DNA of 19,483 bases from an uncultured Lachnospiraceae bacterium (GCA_910578885.1 CAJTSH010000050.1:1-19483), one strand, 5' to 3'; positions 1 to 6,809 are shown, counted from the stretch's first letter. A program made the numbers and translations. Notes: generated by a model not told the origin, from the letters alone.

Positions 1-440
1 CTAATCCGATTCAGAAAAATCAATTTATACTGAATGAACATTCTGACGACCCGTTTGTACAATGGTGTATATCAAACAGACAAAATGCAATAGATACATT
101 TAATTTTAATAAAAGCAATATAGAAAAACTGATGACAGACGGACTTATGGGAGGAGAAAACGAAATAGCCGAATATGAAAAAGGAGGCGCTCCGTGGTGT
201 ATAACATATACTTTTATGCCAAATGAATTAGAAGGTTTACTCCGTCGCTTTGGAGTGAAAAATATTGAGATGGCAGGTCCCGGAGCATATGCAAGAACAG
301 TTCCGCATGAATTACTTGTAAAAATAATGAATGATTCAAATCAACGATCAGATTTTTTAGATGTCTGCTATAAATATGATTCAAATCAATATGTTTGTGG
401 TATGGGTAAAGACAATTTGTTGGCAAAAGGCGATTTATAA
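1..440 (+). CDS. Class I SAM-dependent methyltransferase, C-terminal part (5' end outside window)
   Basis: The reading frame is open from base 3 through the first ATG (132) to the stop at 438-440, and there is no ribosome binding site before that ATG. The gene therefore enters from the left and about 146 C-terminal residues are visible. The fragment has the look of the C-terminal cap of a small-molecule or protein methyltransferase found in Firmicutes: a 'MPNELEGLLRRFGVKNIEMAGPGAYART' type segment (start about base 210), followed by a Cys/Tyr-rich end with KYDSNQYVCGMGKDNL. The SAM-binding Rossmann motifs are not in view, so the family call rests on resemblance of the tail only. The sequence is more AT-rich than the genes at 2.2-14.8 kb. 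Substrate unknown. It could also be a differently named member of the methyltransferase superfamily. Confidence 0.6.
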   Translation, partial: NPIQKNQFILNEHSDDPFVQWCISNRQNAIDTFNFNKSNIEKLMTDGLMGGENEIAEYEKGGAPWCITYTFMPNELEGLLRRFGVKNIEMAGPGAYARTVPHELLVKIMNDSNQRSDFLDVCYKYDSNQYVCGMGKDNLLAKGDL

Positions 441-532
441 ACTATAATTCCTACCACTAGTTATGCCACTACATTAGTAATGATTATTTAGTTTTTTGGT
501 TAAGAAACGTAAATTTATAACATTGGTGTAAA

Positions 533-557
533 TTAGGGGCGATTATCTCGCCCCTAA
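533..557. repeat. 10-bp perfect hairpin in the 441-621 intergenic region
   Basis: TTAGGGGCGA (533-542), loop TTATC, TCGCCCCTAA (548-557) form a perfect GC-rich stem about 95 bp after the methyltransferase stop. No T-run follows on either strand. A second small hairpin, AGACCA-gatt-TGGTCT (575-590), is followed by TTAT. Together they may end transcription of the methyltransferase gene, but neither is a textbook intrinsic terminator. Nothing else is seen in this gap before the minus-strand terminator at 622. Confidence 0.45.
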
Positions 558-621
558 CAAATAGAAGAAATGATAGACCAGATTTGGTCTTTATGGGATA
601 TTCTACTGCCTGATTAGGACT

Positions 622-668
622 AAAAAAGATGCCAACCTCCAGACCGAACTCTGGTTGATTGGCATCTT
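622..668 (-). terminator. Intrinsic terminator of the FliD-like gene
   Basis: On the minus strand a 10-bp stem (AAGATGCCAA at 659-668 read in reverse, pairing with TTGGCATCTT at 626-635) encloses a second small stem CCAGA/TCTGG and runs into six Ts (622-627). It lies 28-74 bp beyond the stop codon at 696-698, the expected place for the terminator of that gene. Confidence 0.85.
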
Positions 669-695
669 GTATGTTTCTGGCTTTTGTTAAACCGA

Positions 696-1910
696 TTATA
701 CGGTATCAGCATAACGGGCGCTTCCCTGTACATTATATGCTCCGGCAGATGTATAACCATTAGCAGAATTCGCCTGCGTAGTCATATAAAAATCTGTAAG
801 TGATGCGCTGGTGGCAATTGAAGAACCATAGTCTTTGAAAAATTTCTGTACCTTGGACATATCTGATTTTTTAAATGTGTCCTCATCAATTTTCATTTTA
901 CCCTTCTCATCCACACTGATTCCAAACTGTTTAAGTGCATCCGAATTCTGTGCAGTCTTTTCACGGATTCGGGACAGATTTGCTATTACGCCGGAATTTG
1001 AACTGAATTTGGCTGCATCGAACATACTGTTGTAATTGCTTACAAAGCTCTTTGCTGTAGCAAAAATCTTATCAATATCGTAGGTCTCATTGCCGTCCTT
1101 ATCTTTTACCATTTCATATAATGCTTCAGATGCGAGCGCTTTGCCGTCTGCCTTGAGGGAGGCGGCAGCAGAAACTGATGAAGTGTTTGTCTCTGTACTG
1201 TCGGTAGTGTTTGTATCCGTACGATTGACAGTATTTGTACTGGACGTAGTGCCTGCAAACTGAATACGCGACATAATTTTGGAACCATAGCTCATGATAT
1301 CATCCGTTGAAAACAGATCCTGCACTTTAGAGATATCTGCTGCCTTCAGCTTACTTTCATTGAGCTGAAGCGTTCCGTTGGCATTGATTGAAACACCGAT
1401 TTCCGACAGCTTATCGGCATTCGCAGATGTGCTTTTCATCATATTGGCTACATAAGATGTCTGGCGTGTTAACGTGGAACGTTTTGCCGAGCTCACAACA
1501 TTATTGTAATCCGACACAAAAGCTTTCATTGCAGAGACTACCTTCTTTTCTGCACTCTGACCATTTTCCGTGTCTGTATAAGTTTTGTCACTCTGTAACG
1601 CTGAAACAGAACTCTTCAGATTTGGAATCGCCGCTGTCAAATTATCATTTGCTTCTTGCACATCCTTGGAAACCTTCGGATTCTTCTTCTCTTCTAGAAT
1701 TTTATCGAGGACATAGTTTGAATTGCTTTTCGAACTAGTCGCTGATGTACCTGAATTTTTTACTCCGCCGTAATAAGCCTTCATAAGCTTGGAATAGCTG
1801 CCGTTCTTAATGCTTGCATATTCTGAGAAAAAATTTGAGCTTCCCATGCTGCTTGAAAGACTCTGGAACAGATTAGAATAACCCTGATTCATACCTAAGT
1901 TAATACCCAT
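696..1910 (-). CDS. Protein with two tandem FliD C-terminal-like (flagellar cap/hook-associated type) modules
   Basis: 404 aa, counted from the ATG at 1910-1908. AAAGGAG lies 8 nt upstream of this ATG, whereas the upstream in-frame ATGs (up to 2051) overlap the promoter and lack a usable ribosome binding site. There is no signal peptide. Residues about 86-215 and 247-365 are two copies of one module: FVSDYN (131-136), LSEIGVSINANGTL (168-181) and DISKVQDLF (192-200) in copy 1 match FVSNYN (289-294), LKQFGISVDEKGKM (326-339) and DMSKVQKFF (350-358) in copy 2. They are separated by a Ser/Thr/Asn linker (about 220-246). The 'FV..YN ... IGIS.. .G.L.LDE..L ... V..LF' order is the hallmark of the C-terminal domain of FliD, the filament cap. 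The FliD N-terminal domain and coiled coil are not evident, so this is not an ordinary FliD. No other flagellar gene is in the window. The gene is monocistronic with its own promoter and terminator. A cell-surface or filament role is only an inference. Confidence 0.6.
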   Translation of the reverse strand: MGINLGMNQGYSNLFQSLSSSMGSSNFFSEYASIKNGSYSKLMKAYYGGVKNSGTSATSSKSNSNYVLDKILEEKKNPKVSKDVQEANDNLTAAIPNLKSSVSALQSDKTYTDTENGQSAEKKVVSAMKAFVSDYNNVVSSAKRSTLTRQTSYVANMMKSTSANADKLSEIGVSINANGTLQLNESKLKAADISKVQDLFSTDDIMSYGSKIMSRIQFAGTTSSTNTVNRTDTNTTDSTETNTSSVSAAASLKADGKALASEALYEMVKDKDGNETYDIDKIFATAKSFVSNYNSMFDAAKFSSNSGVIANLSRIREKTAQNSDALKQFGISVDEKGKMKIDEDTFKKSDMSKVQKFFKDYGSSIATSASLTDFYMTTQANSANGYTSAGAYNVQGSARYADTV

Positions 1911-2003
1911 TGTCATCACTCCTTTGAATAAAAATATGAACTTCCATGTTCTTACGTCTGATAGATATAATATATCAGCGCAAATTTCCTTATACTTATT
2001 ATT

Positions 2004-2032
2004 AGTATAGCATGCATATCTAGGGATTTCAA
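2004..2032 (-). promoter_or_regulatory. Sigma-A promoter of the FliD-like gene
   Basis: Read on the minus strand: TTGAAA (2032-2027), a 17-nt spacer ending in TGC, and TATACT (2009-2004). It predicts a leader of roughly 90 nt before the ATG at 1910. The leader contains the near-palindrome CTGATATATTATATCTATCAG around 1967-1987, which may fold or bind a regulator. Confidence 0.75.
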
Positions 2033-2189
2033 GATGGCTAACAAAAAACATGGAATAAATTTACAACATTTTTTTGCCGTTTGAGACTGTTTGTTTTATG
2101 TTATAAAGATTATAAAAATATATTGAGGTTCAGCATAGAATATGTTAGGCGGCAATAAGATAAATGTGTGATACCTTTTCACGAAAATA

Positions 2190-2226
2190 AAAACTCCTTG
2201 ACAAATCAGCCAAGGAGTTTTATATT
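2190..2226 (+). promoter_or_regulatory. cysK promoter embedded in an 11-bp inverted repeat
   Basis: TTGACA (2198-2203), 17-nt spacer, TATATT (2221-2226) is a near-consensus sigma-A promoter, placing the start of transcription about 50 nt before the cysK ATG. The same bases form AAAACTCCTTG (2190-2200) - 10 nt - CAAGGAGTTTT (2211-2221), so both arms overlap the -35 and the edge of the -10. There is no plus-strand gene upstream that needs a terminator, which favours an operator. On the minus strand the hairpin is followed by TTTTTATTTT and could act as a terminator of antisense transcription. The rest of the 2052-2259 gap shows nothing I recognise. Confidence 0.65.
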
Positions 2227-2283
2227 AGACATAAATCATATCAAATAAGTGGGAAATATATGGAATCACAGGAGGGAAATAAA

Positions 2284-3216
2284 ATGGCAAAGATTTATCA
2301 AGGAACTTTAGGCTTAATCGGAAACACACCGTTGATGGAGGTAGCAAATCTGGAAAAGGCGTACCGGCTGGAAGCAAAGGTGCTGGTAAAATTGGAGTAT
2401 TTTAATCCGGCAGGCAGTGTAAAGGACAGGATTGCAAAAGCAATGATAGAAGATGCTGAGGAAAAGGGACTGTTGAAAGAGGGTTCAGTAATCATTGAGC
2501 CGACCTCCGGGAACACCGGAATCGGTCTTGCGGCAATCGCAGCTTCCAAGGGATATCGGATTATCTTGACAATGCCGGAAACCATGAGCGTGGAGCGGAG
2601 AAACATTTTAAAGGCATACGGCGCAGAAATCGTGCTGACAGAAGGAATCAAGGGAATGAAGGGAGCAATTGCAAGAGCAGAAGAGCTTGCAAAAGAAACG
2701 CCGAACAGTTTTATACCGGGACAGTTTGAGAATCCGGCGAATCCGGAAATCCACCGCAGAACAACAGGTCCGGAAATCTGGAACGATACCGACGGAACAG
2801 TGGATATCTTTGTAGCCGGAGTAGGAACCGGAGGAACGGTAACAGGAACCGGAGAATACTTAAAATCAAAGAATCCGGAAATAAAAGTCGTAGCGGTAGA
2901 GCCCTCGGCGTCTCCTGTTTTATCGCAAGGTAAGAGCGGTGCTCATAAGATTCAGGGAATCGGAGCAGGCTTTATTCCCGGCACGTTAAATACCGAAGTA
3001 TATGACGAAGTATTTCCGGTAGATAATGAAGATGCATTCCGGCTGGGCAAAGAAATTGCGGCAAAAGAGGGCGTCCTGGTTGGAATTTCATCCGGTGCAG
3101 CGTTGTATGCAGCGATTGAACTGGCAAAACGGCCGGAGAATAAGGGCAAGACGATTGTTGCGCTGCTTCCTGACAATGGAGACCGTTATTATTCGACGCC
3201 GTTGTTTTTAGATTGA
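2284..3216 (+). CDS. cysK: Cysteine synthase A (O-acetylserine sulfhydrylase)
   Basis: 310 aa, full length for the family. It makes L-cysteine from O-acetyl-L-serine and sulfide using pyridoxal phosphate, in the cytoplasm. The start at 2284 is preferred over the in-frame ATG at 2260 because AGGAGG (2271-2276) is correctly spaced for it, and the protein then begins MAKIYQGTLGLIGNTPL as family members do. Visible landmarks are the PLP lysine K47 in NPAGSVKDR, the substrate loop EPTSGNTGIGLA, the phosphate-cradle loop GVGTGGTVTGTG, and GISSGAAL near the C-terminus, which ends with the typical LLPDNGDRYYSTPLF. It is a single-gene unit between its own promoter and a terminator. metY, 2 kb downstream, serves the parallel homocysteine branch of sulfide assimilation. 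Confidence 0.95.
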   Translation: MAKIYQGTLGLIGNTPLMEVANLEKAYRLEAKVLVKLEYFNPAGSVKDRIAKAMIEDAEEKGLLKEGSVIIEPTSGNTGIGLAAIAASKGYRIILTMPETMSVERRNILKAYGAEIVLTEGIKGMKGAIARAEELAKETPNSFIPGQFENPANPEIHRRTTGPEIWNDTDGTVDIFVAGVGTGGTVTGTGEYLKSKNPEIKVVAVEPSASPVLSQGKSGAHKIQGIGAGFIPGTLNTEVYDEVFPVDNEDAFRLGKEIAAKEGVLVGISSGAALYAAIELAKRPENKGKTIVALLPDNGDRYYSTPLFLD

Positions 3217-3242
3217 GAAAATGGCAGATAGACAAAGAATAG

Positions 3243-3275
3243 AAAGGGACTTTCCGAAATGGGGAGTTCCTTTTT
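3243..3275 (+). terminator. Intrinsic terminator after cysK
   Basis: AAAGGGACTTTCC (3243-3255) pairs through 13 positions, including two G-U pairs, with GGGGAGTTCCTTT (3261-3273) around a 5-nt loop. The run TTTTT at 3271-3275 follows. It lies 26 bp after the cysK stop. Confidence 0.8.
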
Positions 3276-3311
3276 ATGTGCATACAACGTATTTGCAAAG
3301 GAAGAAAAATG

Positions 3312-3340
3312 TTGAAATTTTTTGAGATTGCGGATAAGAT
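3312..3340 (+). promoter_or_regulatory. Sigma-A promoter of the GNAT gene
   Basis: TTGAAA (3312-3317), 17-nt spacer, TAAGAT (3335-3340), about 40 bp before the chosen ATG at 3379. This also argues that the longer reading frame beginning at 3322 is not the translated one. Confidence 0.6.
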
Positions 3341-3378
3341 TGTGTAATAAGAGTGTTTGGGTTTTGATGAGGCGAGCG

Positions 3379-3882
3379 ATGGAAATAAAATATCGAATGG
3401 GACAATTAGAAGATTTGGAAGAAATATCCAGCATGGTTAAATCGGCGATTAAGGTGATGATAGAACAGGATATTTATCAATGGGACGAGTTCTATCCCGA
3501 TGAAGAAATATTAAAAAAAGACATAGAGAAAAAACAGTTATATGCAGGAGTAATTAATAATCAAATTGCAGTTATTTTCGTTTTAAATCAACATTGCTTC
3601 GAGGATTATAAAAATGGAAAATGGAAGCACAAAGATGAACCTTATTATGTTATTCATAGACTATGTGTCAATCCCGCGCTTCAAAATAAGGGAGTTGCAA
3701 AATGGACGATGCATTACATTGAACAGGAGTTGCTGACTGCGGGGATTCAGGCGATTCGGCTGGATGTATTTGCACAGAATCCATATGCGATTCGCTTATA
3801 TGATAAACAGGGGTTTTCAAGAGTTGGATATATGGATGGACGGAAAGGCAGATTTTATTTAATGGAAAAATATTTGAAATAA
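3379..3882 (+). CDS. GNAT-family N-acetyltransferase
   Basis: 167 aa. The start at 3379 (MEIKYRMGQLEDLEEI) gives the usual N-terminus of the family and has a weak GAGG 6-7 nt upstream. The longer frame from 3322 overlaps the promoter and encodes an Arg-rich stretch unlike the family. The acetyl-CoA-binding motif A is seen as HRLCVNPALQNKGVAKWTM (93-111), with the Q-x-K-G-V-A pyrophosphate loop at 102-107. The C-terminal motif NPYAIRLYDKQGF (134-146) is typical. The fold transfers an acetyl group from acetyl-CoA to an amine, and the substrate cannot be told. The QWDEFYP segment (34-40) resembles uncharacterised acetyltransferases of Clostridia. No neighbour points to a substrate. Confidence 0.85.
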   Translation: MEIKYRMGQLEDLEEISSMVKSAIKVMIEQDIYQWDEFYPDEEILKKDIEKKQLYAGVINNQIAVIFVLNQHCFEDYKNGKWKHKDEPYYVIHRLCVNPALQNKGVAKWTMHYIEQELLTAGIQAIRLDVFAQNPYAIRLYDKQGFSRVGYMDGRKGRFYLMEKYLK

Positions 3883-3935
3883 CTGGATTGTGGAGGTGGT
3901 ATAACCAAGCCATTATTTTATGAGACAGCTCCTAA

Positions 3936-4097
3936 ATCACTGGATATTCATCTGTTTTTGCAGAAACAGTGCGGGAAATTCAGCAACCACAGGTTGCATC
4001 AAGCTCTCAATATGCACGCACCGAATGGTTGAAAATTGCCTTTCTTACTAGGTATACTGATTTTACGATTCGAACGCCGGCGTATCCTGTTAAATAA
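3936..4097 (+). pseudogene. Decayed coding fragment, unidentified
   Basis: An open frame of 53 codons without a start codon begins right after a stop (3933-3935) and ends at TAA 4095-4097. Its translation looks protein-like: AETVREIQQPQVASSSQY, then EWLKIAFLTRYTDFTIRT and AYPVK. Just upstream, in another frame and after a GGAGGTGG sequence (3891-3898), comes KPLFYETAPKSLDIHLFLQK, which also looks coding. The simplest reading is one gene broken by a frameshift near 3960. I do not recognise the family. The promoter of the next gene now lies inside it. The region could also be noncoding with a chance open frame. Confidence 0.3.
4029..4058 (+). promoter_or_regulatory. Sigma-A promoter of the XRE regulator gene
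   Basis: TTGAAA (4029-4034), 18-nt spacer, TATACT (4053-4058), about 68 bp before the ATG at 4127. Confidence 0.65.
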
Positions 4098-4126
4098 ATA
4101 TGAGTATCATCATACGGAGGAAACAT

Positions 4127-4825
4127 ATGAGCTTTGGTAAGAATTTACAATATTTAAGAAAGATGCATAACGGTATGACGCAGGAGAATTTGGCCGAGAA
4201 AATGCAGGTGAGCAGACAAACGATTTCCAAATGGGAATTAGATACAGTATACCCTGAAATAAACAAAGTAATTGAGCTTTGCCAGTTATTTTCCTGTTCG
4301 ATGGATAATCTGTTTCGAGAAGATATGAACATCTGTGACGAATCTTATTCGGATATCAGAATAGAAGAGGTGGAAGCCTTCAGATATGCGAAATATGCAG
4401 TCATTAGCGTGGATCCAGAGAGAGACGCCATAAATCATGTAAAAGAGTGGGCATTTAGCCGCAAGGTGGAACAGCCGCAGATTATAGGCTGGGATTTTCC
4501 GATGTTATCACAGGAGCAGGTCAATGTGTTCCATATGCATGGTTATGCCGCTGCATGGATTTTACCTCCCGATATGAACTTTCAGGAGGAAAATGTAGAG
4601 GTCATGACGCAGGAAAAACAAAAGTATGCGGCAATCACTATAAAAGAACCGTTTAAAGATGCGTTTCGAATAATTCCCAATGCGTACAAAACACTGATGG
4701 CATACATGGAAATCAATGGATTGGAGCATGTACAGGATAAAGATATCATAGAATGCTTTGAGAAGGAATATAGCGTAGACAATATAAGCTATATGGATGT
4801 ATATATTGCGATTAAAAAAGAGTGA
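4127..4825 (+). CDS. XRE-family transcriptional regulator with GyrI-like effector-binding domain
   Basis: 232 aa, starting MSFGKNLQYLRK at 4127, where GGAGG lies about 6 nt upstream; the in-frame ATG at 4100 has no such site. Residues about 5-60 form a Cro/CI helix-turn-helix: MTQENLAEKMQVSRQTISKW (17-36) is the textbook helix-turn-helix core, followed by E..x..P.I.K...L...F..S.D.LF. The remainder (about 80-232) has the layout of a GyrI-like/AraC-type effector-binding domain, with two repeats starting at YAVISV and YAAITI and the closing SYMDVYIAIKK. Such proteins bind a small hydrophobic ligand and switch transcription. The target is unknown. metY, whose promoter starts 94 bp downstream, is a possible one, but the gene could equally act on itself or elsewhere. 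Confidence 0.8.
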   Translation: MSFGKNLQYLRKMHNGMTQENLAEKMQVSRQTISKWELDTVYPEINKVIELCQLFSCSMDNLFREDMNICDESYSDIRIEEVEAFRYAKYAVISVDPERDAINHVKEWAFSRKVEQPQIIGWDFPMLSQEQVNVFHMHGYAAAWILPPDMNFQEENVEVMTQEKQKYAAITIKEPFKDAFRIIPNAYKTLMAYMEINGLEHVQDKDIIECFEKEYSVDNISYMDVYIAIKKE

Positions 4826-4918
4826 GAATCAAATGGTACGCAGTAAGATTGCGGATACGGAACTGACAGCGGGGCAAGCATTCCTGAACGGATTTCCTTA
4901 TTCTTTGGAAAAAAATAG

Positions 4919-4947
4919 TTGACACCGTCTACAAAAAGAAGTATACT
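4919..4947 (+). promoter_or_regulatory. Sigma-A promoter of the metY leader
   Basis: TTGACA (4919-4924), exactly 17 nt, TATACT (4942-4947). Transcription would start near 4954, giving an untranslated leader of about 260 nt before metY. Immediately downstream, 4958-4980 carries ATACTAAATTGATAGGAAT, which partly resembles the published CymR box of Bacillus (consensus ending ATNGGAATT), with several mismatches. Confidence 0.8.
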
Positions 4948-5011
4948 CTATCCATAAAACATACTAAATTGATAGGAATACTTGTAAAATAAAAAAGAAG
5001 GGAGTGTCTGT

Positions 5012-5092
5012 ATGAATATCAAAAAAACGCCAACGAGTATTGTCATCGAGGAAAAGCGAATGTGCGGTTGGTACGGGCATTGTTGGGATTGA
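5012..5092 (+). CDS. 26-aa leader ORF with two Cys, upstream of metY
   Basis: ATG at 5012 with a good Shine-Dalgarno (AGAAGGGAG, 4996-5004), stop TGA at 5090-5092. It encodes 26 residues with a basic/hydrophobic start and the end CGWYGHCWD. It sits inside the long metY leader, 124 nt before the metY start. Two Cys and two Trp codons within its last nine suggest that ribosome progress through this end could be sensed (cysteine-dependent attenuation). That is an inference; no tandem Cys run is present. It could instead be a small functional peptide. I do not recognise a family. Confidence 0.5.
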   Translation: MNIKKTPTSIVIEEKRMCGWYGHCWD

Positions 5093-5125
5093 GAATAGAT
5101 AGAAGTTACCGAAATAAACATCGTG

Positions 5126-5172
5126 CCCTGTGGGTATAAATATGAACGGTCTGACTTTCTTTTTCCACGGGG
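5126..5172 (+). other. Stem-loop in metY leader
   Basis: CCCTGTGG (5126-5133) pairs with CCACGGGG (5165-5172), one G-U pair, around a 31-nt AU/pyrimidine-rich loop. The stem begins 33 nt after the leader-ORF stop. TTTTCC in the closing arm (5161-5166) could alternatively pair with GGAAAA next to the metY start (5208-5213), giving a simple alternative fold. None of the common SAM riboswitch cores was found in 4948-5216. Confidence 0.4.
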
Positions 5173-5216
5173 GTCTGAATAGTCATAAATAAAAGAGAAA
5201 GAATGAGGAAAATATC

Positions 5217-6533
5217 ATGGCAGATAAATTACATAGAGAAGACAGAAATTTAAGGTTTGAAACATTGCAGTTACATGTTGGACAAGAGCAGGCAGATCCG
5301 GTAACCGATGCGAGAGCGGTTCCGATTTACCAGACCTCTTCGTATGTGTTCCATAACAGTGAGCATGCCGCAGCGAGATTTGGTCTGAGTGACGCCGGCA
5401 ATATTTATGGCAGGTTGACGAACCCGACCGAAGATGTCTTTGAAAAGCGCATCGCTGCGCTTGAGGGCGGTGTGGCTGCATTAGCAGTAGCTTCCGGTGC
5501 GGCGGCGATTTCCTATACGATTCAGAATCTGGCGCATGCGGGAGAGCACATTGTGGCAGCGAAAAATATCTACGGCGGAACCTATAACTTGCTTGCGAAT
5601 ACTCTGCCGGATTATGGAATAACAGCGACTTTTGTAGACCCCTTCAATTACGAAGAGGTGGAAGCGGCAATTCAGGAAAACACTAAGGCTGTATTCATTG
5701 AGACACTGGGCAATCCGAATTCGGATGTAGTGGATATTGAGAAGCTTGCCGGGCTTGCACATGCGCATCAGATACCGTTGGTCATTGACAATACATTTGC
5801 AACGCCTTATCTGGTTCGTCCGATTGAGTATGGTGCGGACATCGTAGTTCATTCTGCAACAAAGTTTATCGGCGGACATGGTACGACAATCGGCGGGGTT
5901 ATCATTGACAGCGGTAAGTTTGATTGGGAGGCTTCCGGCAAATTCCCGTCTCTGACAGAGCCGAATCCGAGCTATCATGGAATCAGCTTTACCAAAGCAG
6001 CGGGAGCGGCTGCATTCGTGACAAAGATCCGTGCAATTCTCCTTCGCGATACGGGAGCGACCTTATCGCCGTTCCATGCGTTCTTCTTTTTGCAGGGGCT
6101 GGAAACCTTGTCGCTGCGCGTAGAGCGGCATGTGGAAAATGCGCTTAAGGTAGTGGAATATCTGAATAACCATCCTCAGGTAGAGAAGGTAAATCATCCT
6201 TCCATTTCACAGGATGAGAGTCAGAAAGCGCTGTATCAGAAATATTTCCCGAATGGCGGAGGTTCTATTTTTACTTTTGAAATAAAGGGAGGCGAGGAGA
6301 AGGCGAAGAAATTCATTGATAATCTGGAGATTTTCTCGCTGCTTGCAAATGTTGCGGATGTGAAATCTCTGGTCATTCATCCGGCTTCCACTACTCATTC
6401 CCAGTTAAGTACGGAGGAATTGGAAGAGCAGGGCATTAAGCCGAATACGGTTCGTCTTTCCATTGGTACAGAGAACATCAACGATATTATTGAAGATTTA
6501 GAGGAAGCATTTAAGGCGGTAGAGAACGACTAG
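5217..6533 (+). CDS. metY: O-acetylhomoserine sulfhydrylase (O-acetylhomoserine aminocarboxypropyltransferase)
   Basis: 438 aa, the usual length for this branch of the Cys/Met-metabolism PLP enzymes, which is longer than MetB/MetC (about 380-400). It converts O-acetyl-L-homoserine and sulfide to homocysteine, with PLP bound to K216 in VHSATKFIGGHG. The N-terminus FETLQLHVGQEQADPVTDAR followed by PIYQTSSYVF, the segments YGRLTNPT and LEGGVAALAVASGAAA, and the family end HPASTTHSQL..EE....G with TVRLSIGTENINDIIEDLEEA are all present. The start at 5217 has GAGG 8 nt upstream. It is transcribed alone from the promoter at 4919 through a long leader and ends at a very strong terminator. With cysK it covers both routes of sulfide incorporation. 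Confidence 0.93.
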   Translation: MADKLHREDRNLRFETLQLHVGQEQADPVTDARAVPIYQTSSYVFHNSEHAAARFGLSDAGNIYGRLTNPTEDVFEKRIAALEGGVAALAVASGAAAISYTIQNLAHAGEHIVAAKNIYGGTYNLLANTLPDYGITATFVDPFNYEEVEAAIQENTKAVFIETLGNPNSDVVDIEKLAGLAHAHQIPLVIDNTFATPYLVRPIEYGADIVVHSATKFIGGHGTTIGGVIIDSGKFDWEASGKFPSLTEPNPSYHGISFTKAAGAAAFVTKIRAILLRDTGATLSPFHAFFFLQGLETLSLRVERHVENALKVVEYLNNHPQVEKVNHPSISQDESQKALYQKYFPNGGGSIFTFEIKGGEEKAKKFIDNLEIFSLLANVADVKSLVIHPASTTHSQLSTEELEEQGIKPNTVRLSIGTENINDIIEDLEEAFKAVEND

Positions 6534-6555
6534 AGGCATGCTTGCGTGAATTGGG

Positions 6556-6608
6556 GGGCTGCACATTGGCTGATAAAATATAAAATCAGCCAATGTGCAG
6601 CCCTTTTT
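6556..6608 (+). terminator. Strong intrinsic terminator after metY
   Basis: A perfect 19-bp stem, with the left arm GGGCTGCACATTGGCTGAT (6556-6574) and the right arm at 6585-6603, a 10-nt A/T loop and TTTTT at 6604-6608. Confidence 0.97.
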
Positions 6609-6672
6609 GTATAGGAAGATAAACGATATATGATAAAATTCCTCCGGGATAGGGAATAAAATTAAAAAAATC

Positions 6673-6716
6673 ATACTATTACTCTTGACAAAATAATATT
6701 ATATAATGTATAGTAT
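6673..6716 (+). promoter_or_regulatory. PadR-operon promoter flanked by ATACTAT/ATAGTAT inverted repeat
   Basis: TTGACA (6685-6690), 18-nt spacer, TATAGT (6709-6714). ATACTAT at 6673-6679 and ATAGTAT at 6710-6716 form a 7-bp inverted repeat. One arm lies upstream of the -35 and the other covers the -10. PadR-family repressors commonly bind AT-rich dyads with ATAC/GTAT-type arms in their own promoters, so this is a plausible autoregulatory operator. The spacer sequence AAATAATATTAT (6691-6702) recurs directly around 6741-6752. Confidence 0.6.
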
Positions 6717-6788
6717 TGATTAAGAAATAGTAATGCACTAAAAATAATATTATGCGAAGCAGAAGCGGCTTAACATAATCAGATTGAC

Positions 6789-6809
6789 GGCGCAAAAGCT
6801 GCGCCTTTT
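6789..6809 (+). terminator. Small hairpin plus T-run just before the PadR gene
   Basis: GGCGCA (6789-6794), loop AAAGC, TGCGCC (6800-6805), TTTT (6806-6809). It is located about 75 nt into the transcript and immediately ahead of the ribosome binding site AAGGGAGTG. It may be a leaky attenuator or a 5' stabilising structure. The stem is short (6 bp). Confidence 0.4.

Noticed and set aside
1911..2051. 47-residue N-terminal extension of the FliD-like gene
   Set aside because: Contains the -10 element and leader; the ATG at 1910 has the only good ribosome binding site.
3322..3378. Upstream extension of the GNAT gene
   Set aside because: It overlaps the promoter (3312-3340), has no ribosome binding site and encodes an Arg-rich stretch foreign to the family.
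4833..4922. 29-codon open frame (MVRSKIADTELTAGQAFLNG...) after the XRE gene
   Set aside because: No ribosome binding site, and its end overlaps the -35 of the metY promoter. Kept out as a gene, though it may be a coding remnant.
4948..5216. SAM riboswitch or T-box upstream of metY
   Set aside because: The conserved cores of the common SAM-I/S-box and T-box elements could not be found in this leader.
5481..5978. Minus-strand frame of 165 codons inside metY
   Set aside because: Antisense shadow of a well-conserved gene; no ribosome binding site or protein-like pattern. The same applies to long shadows within glgX, the S8 gene and CapA.
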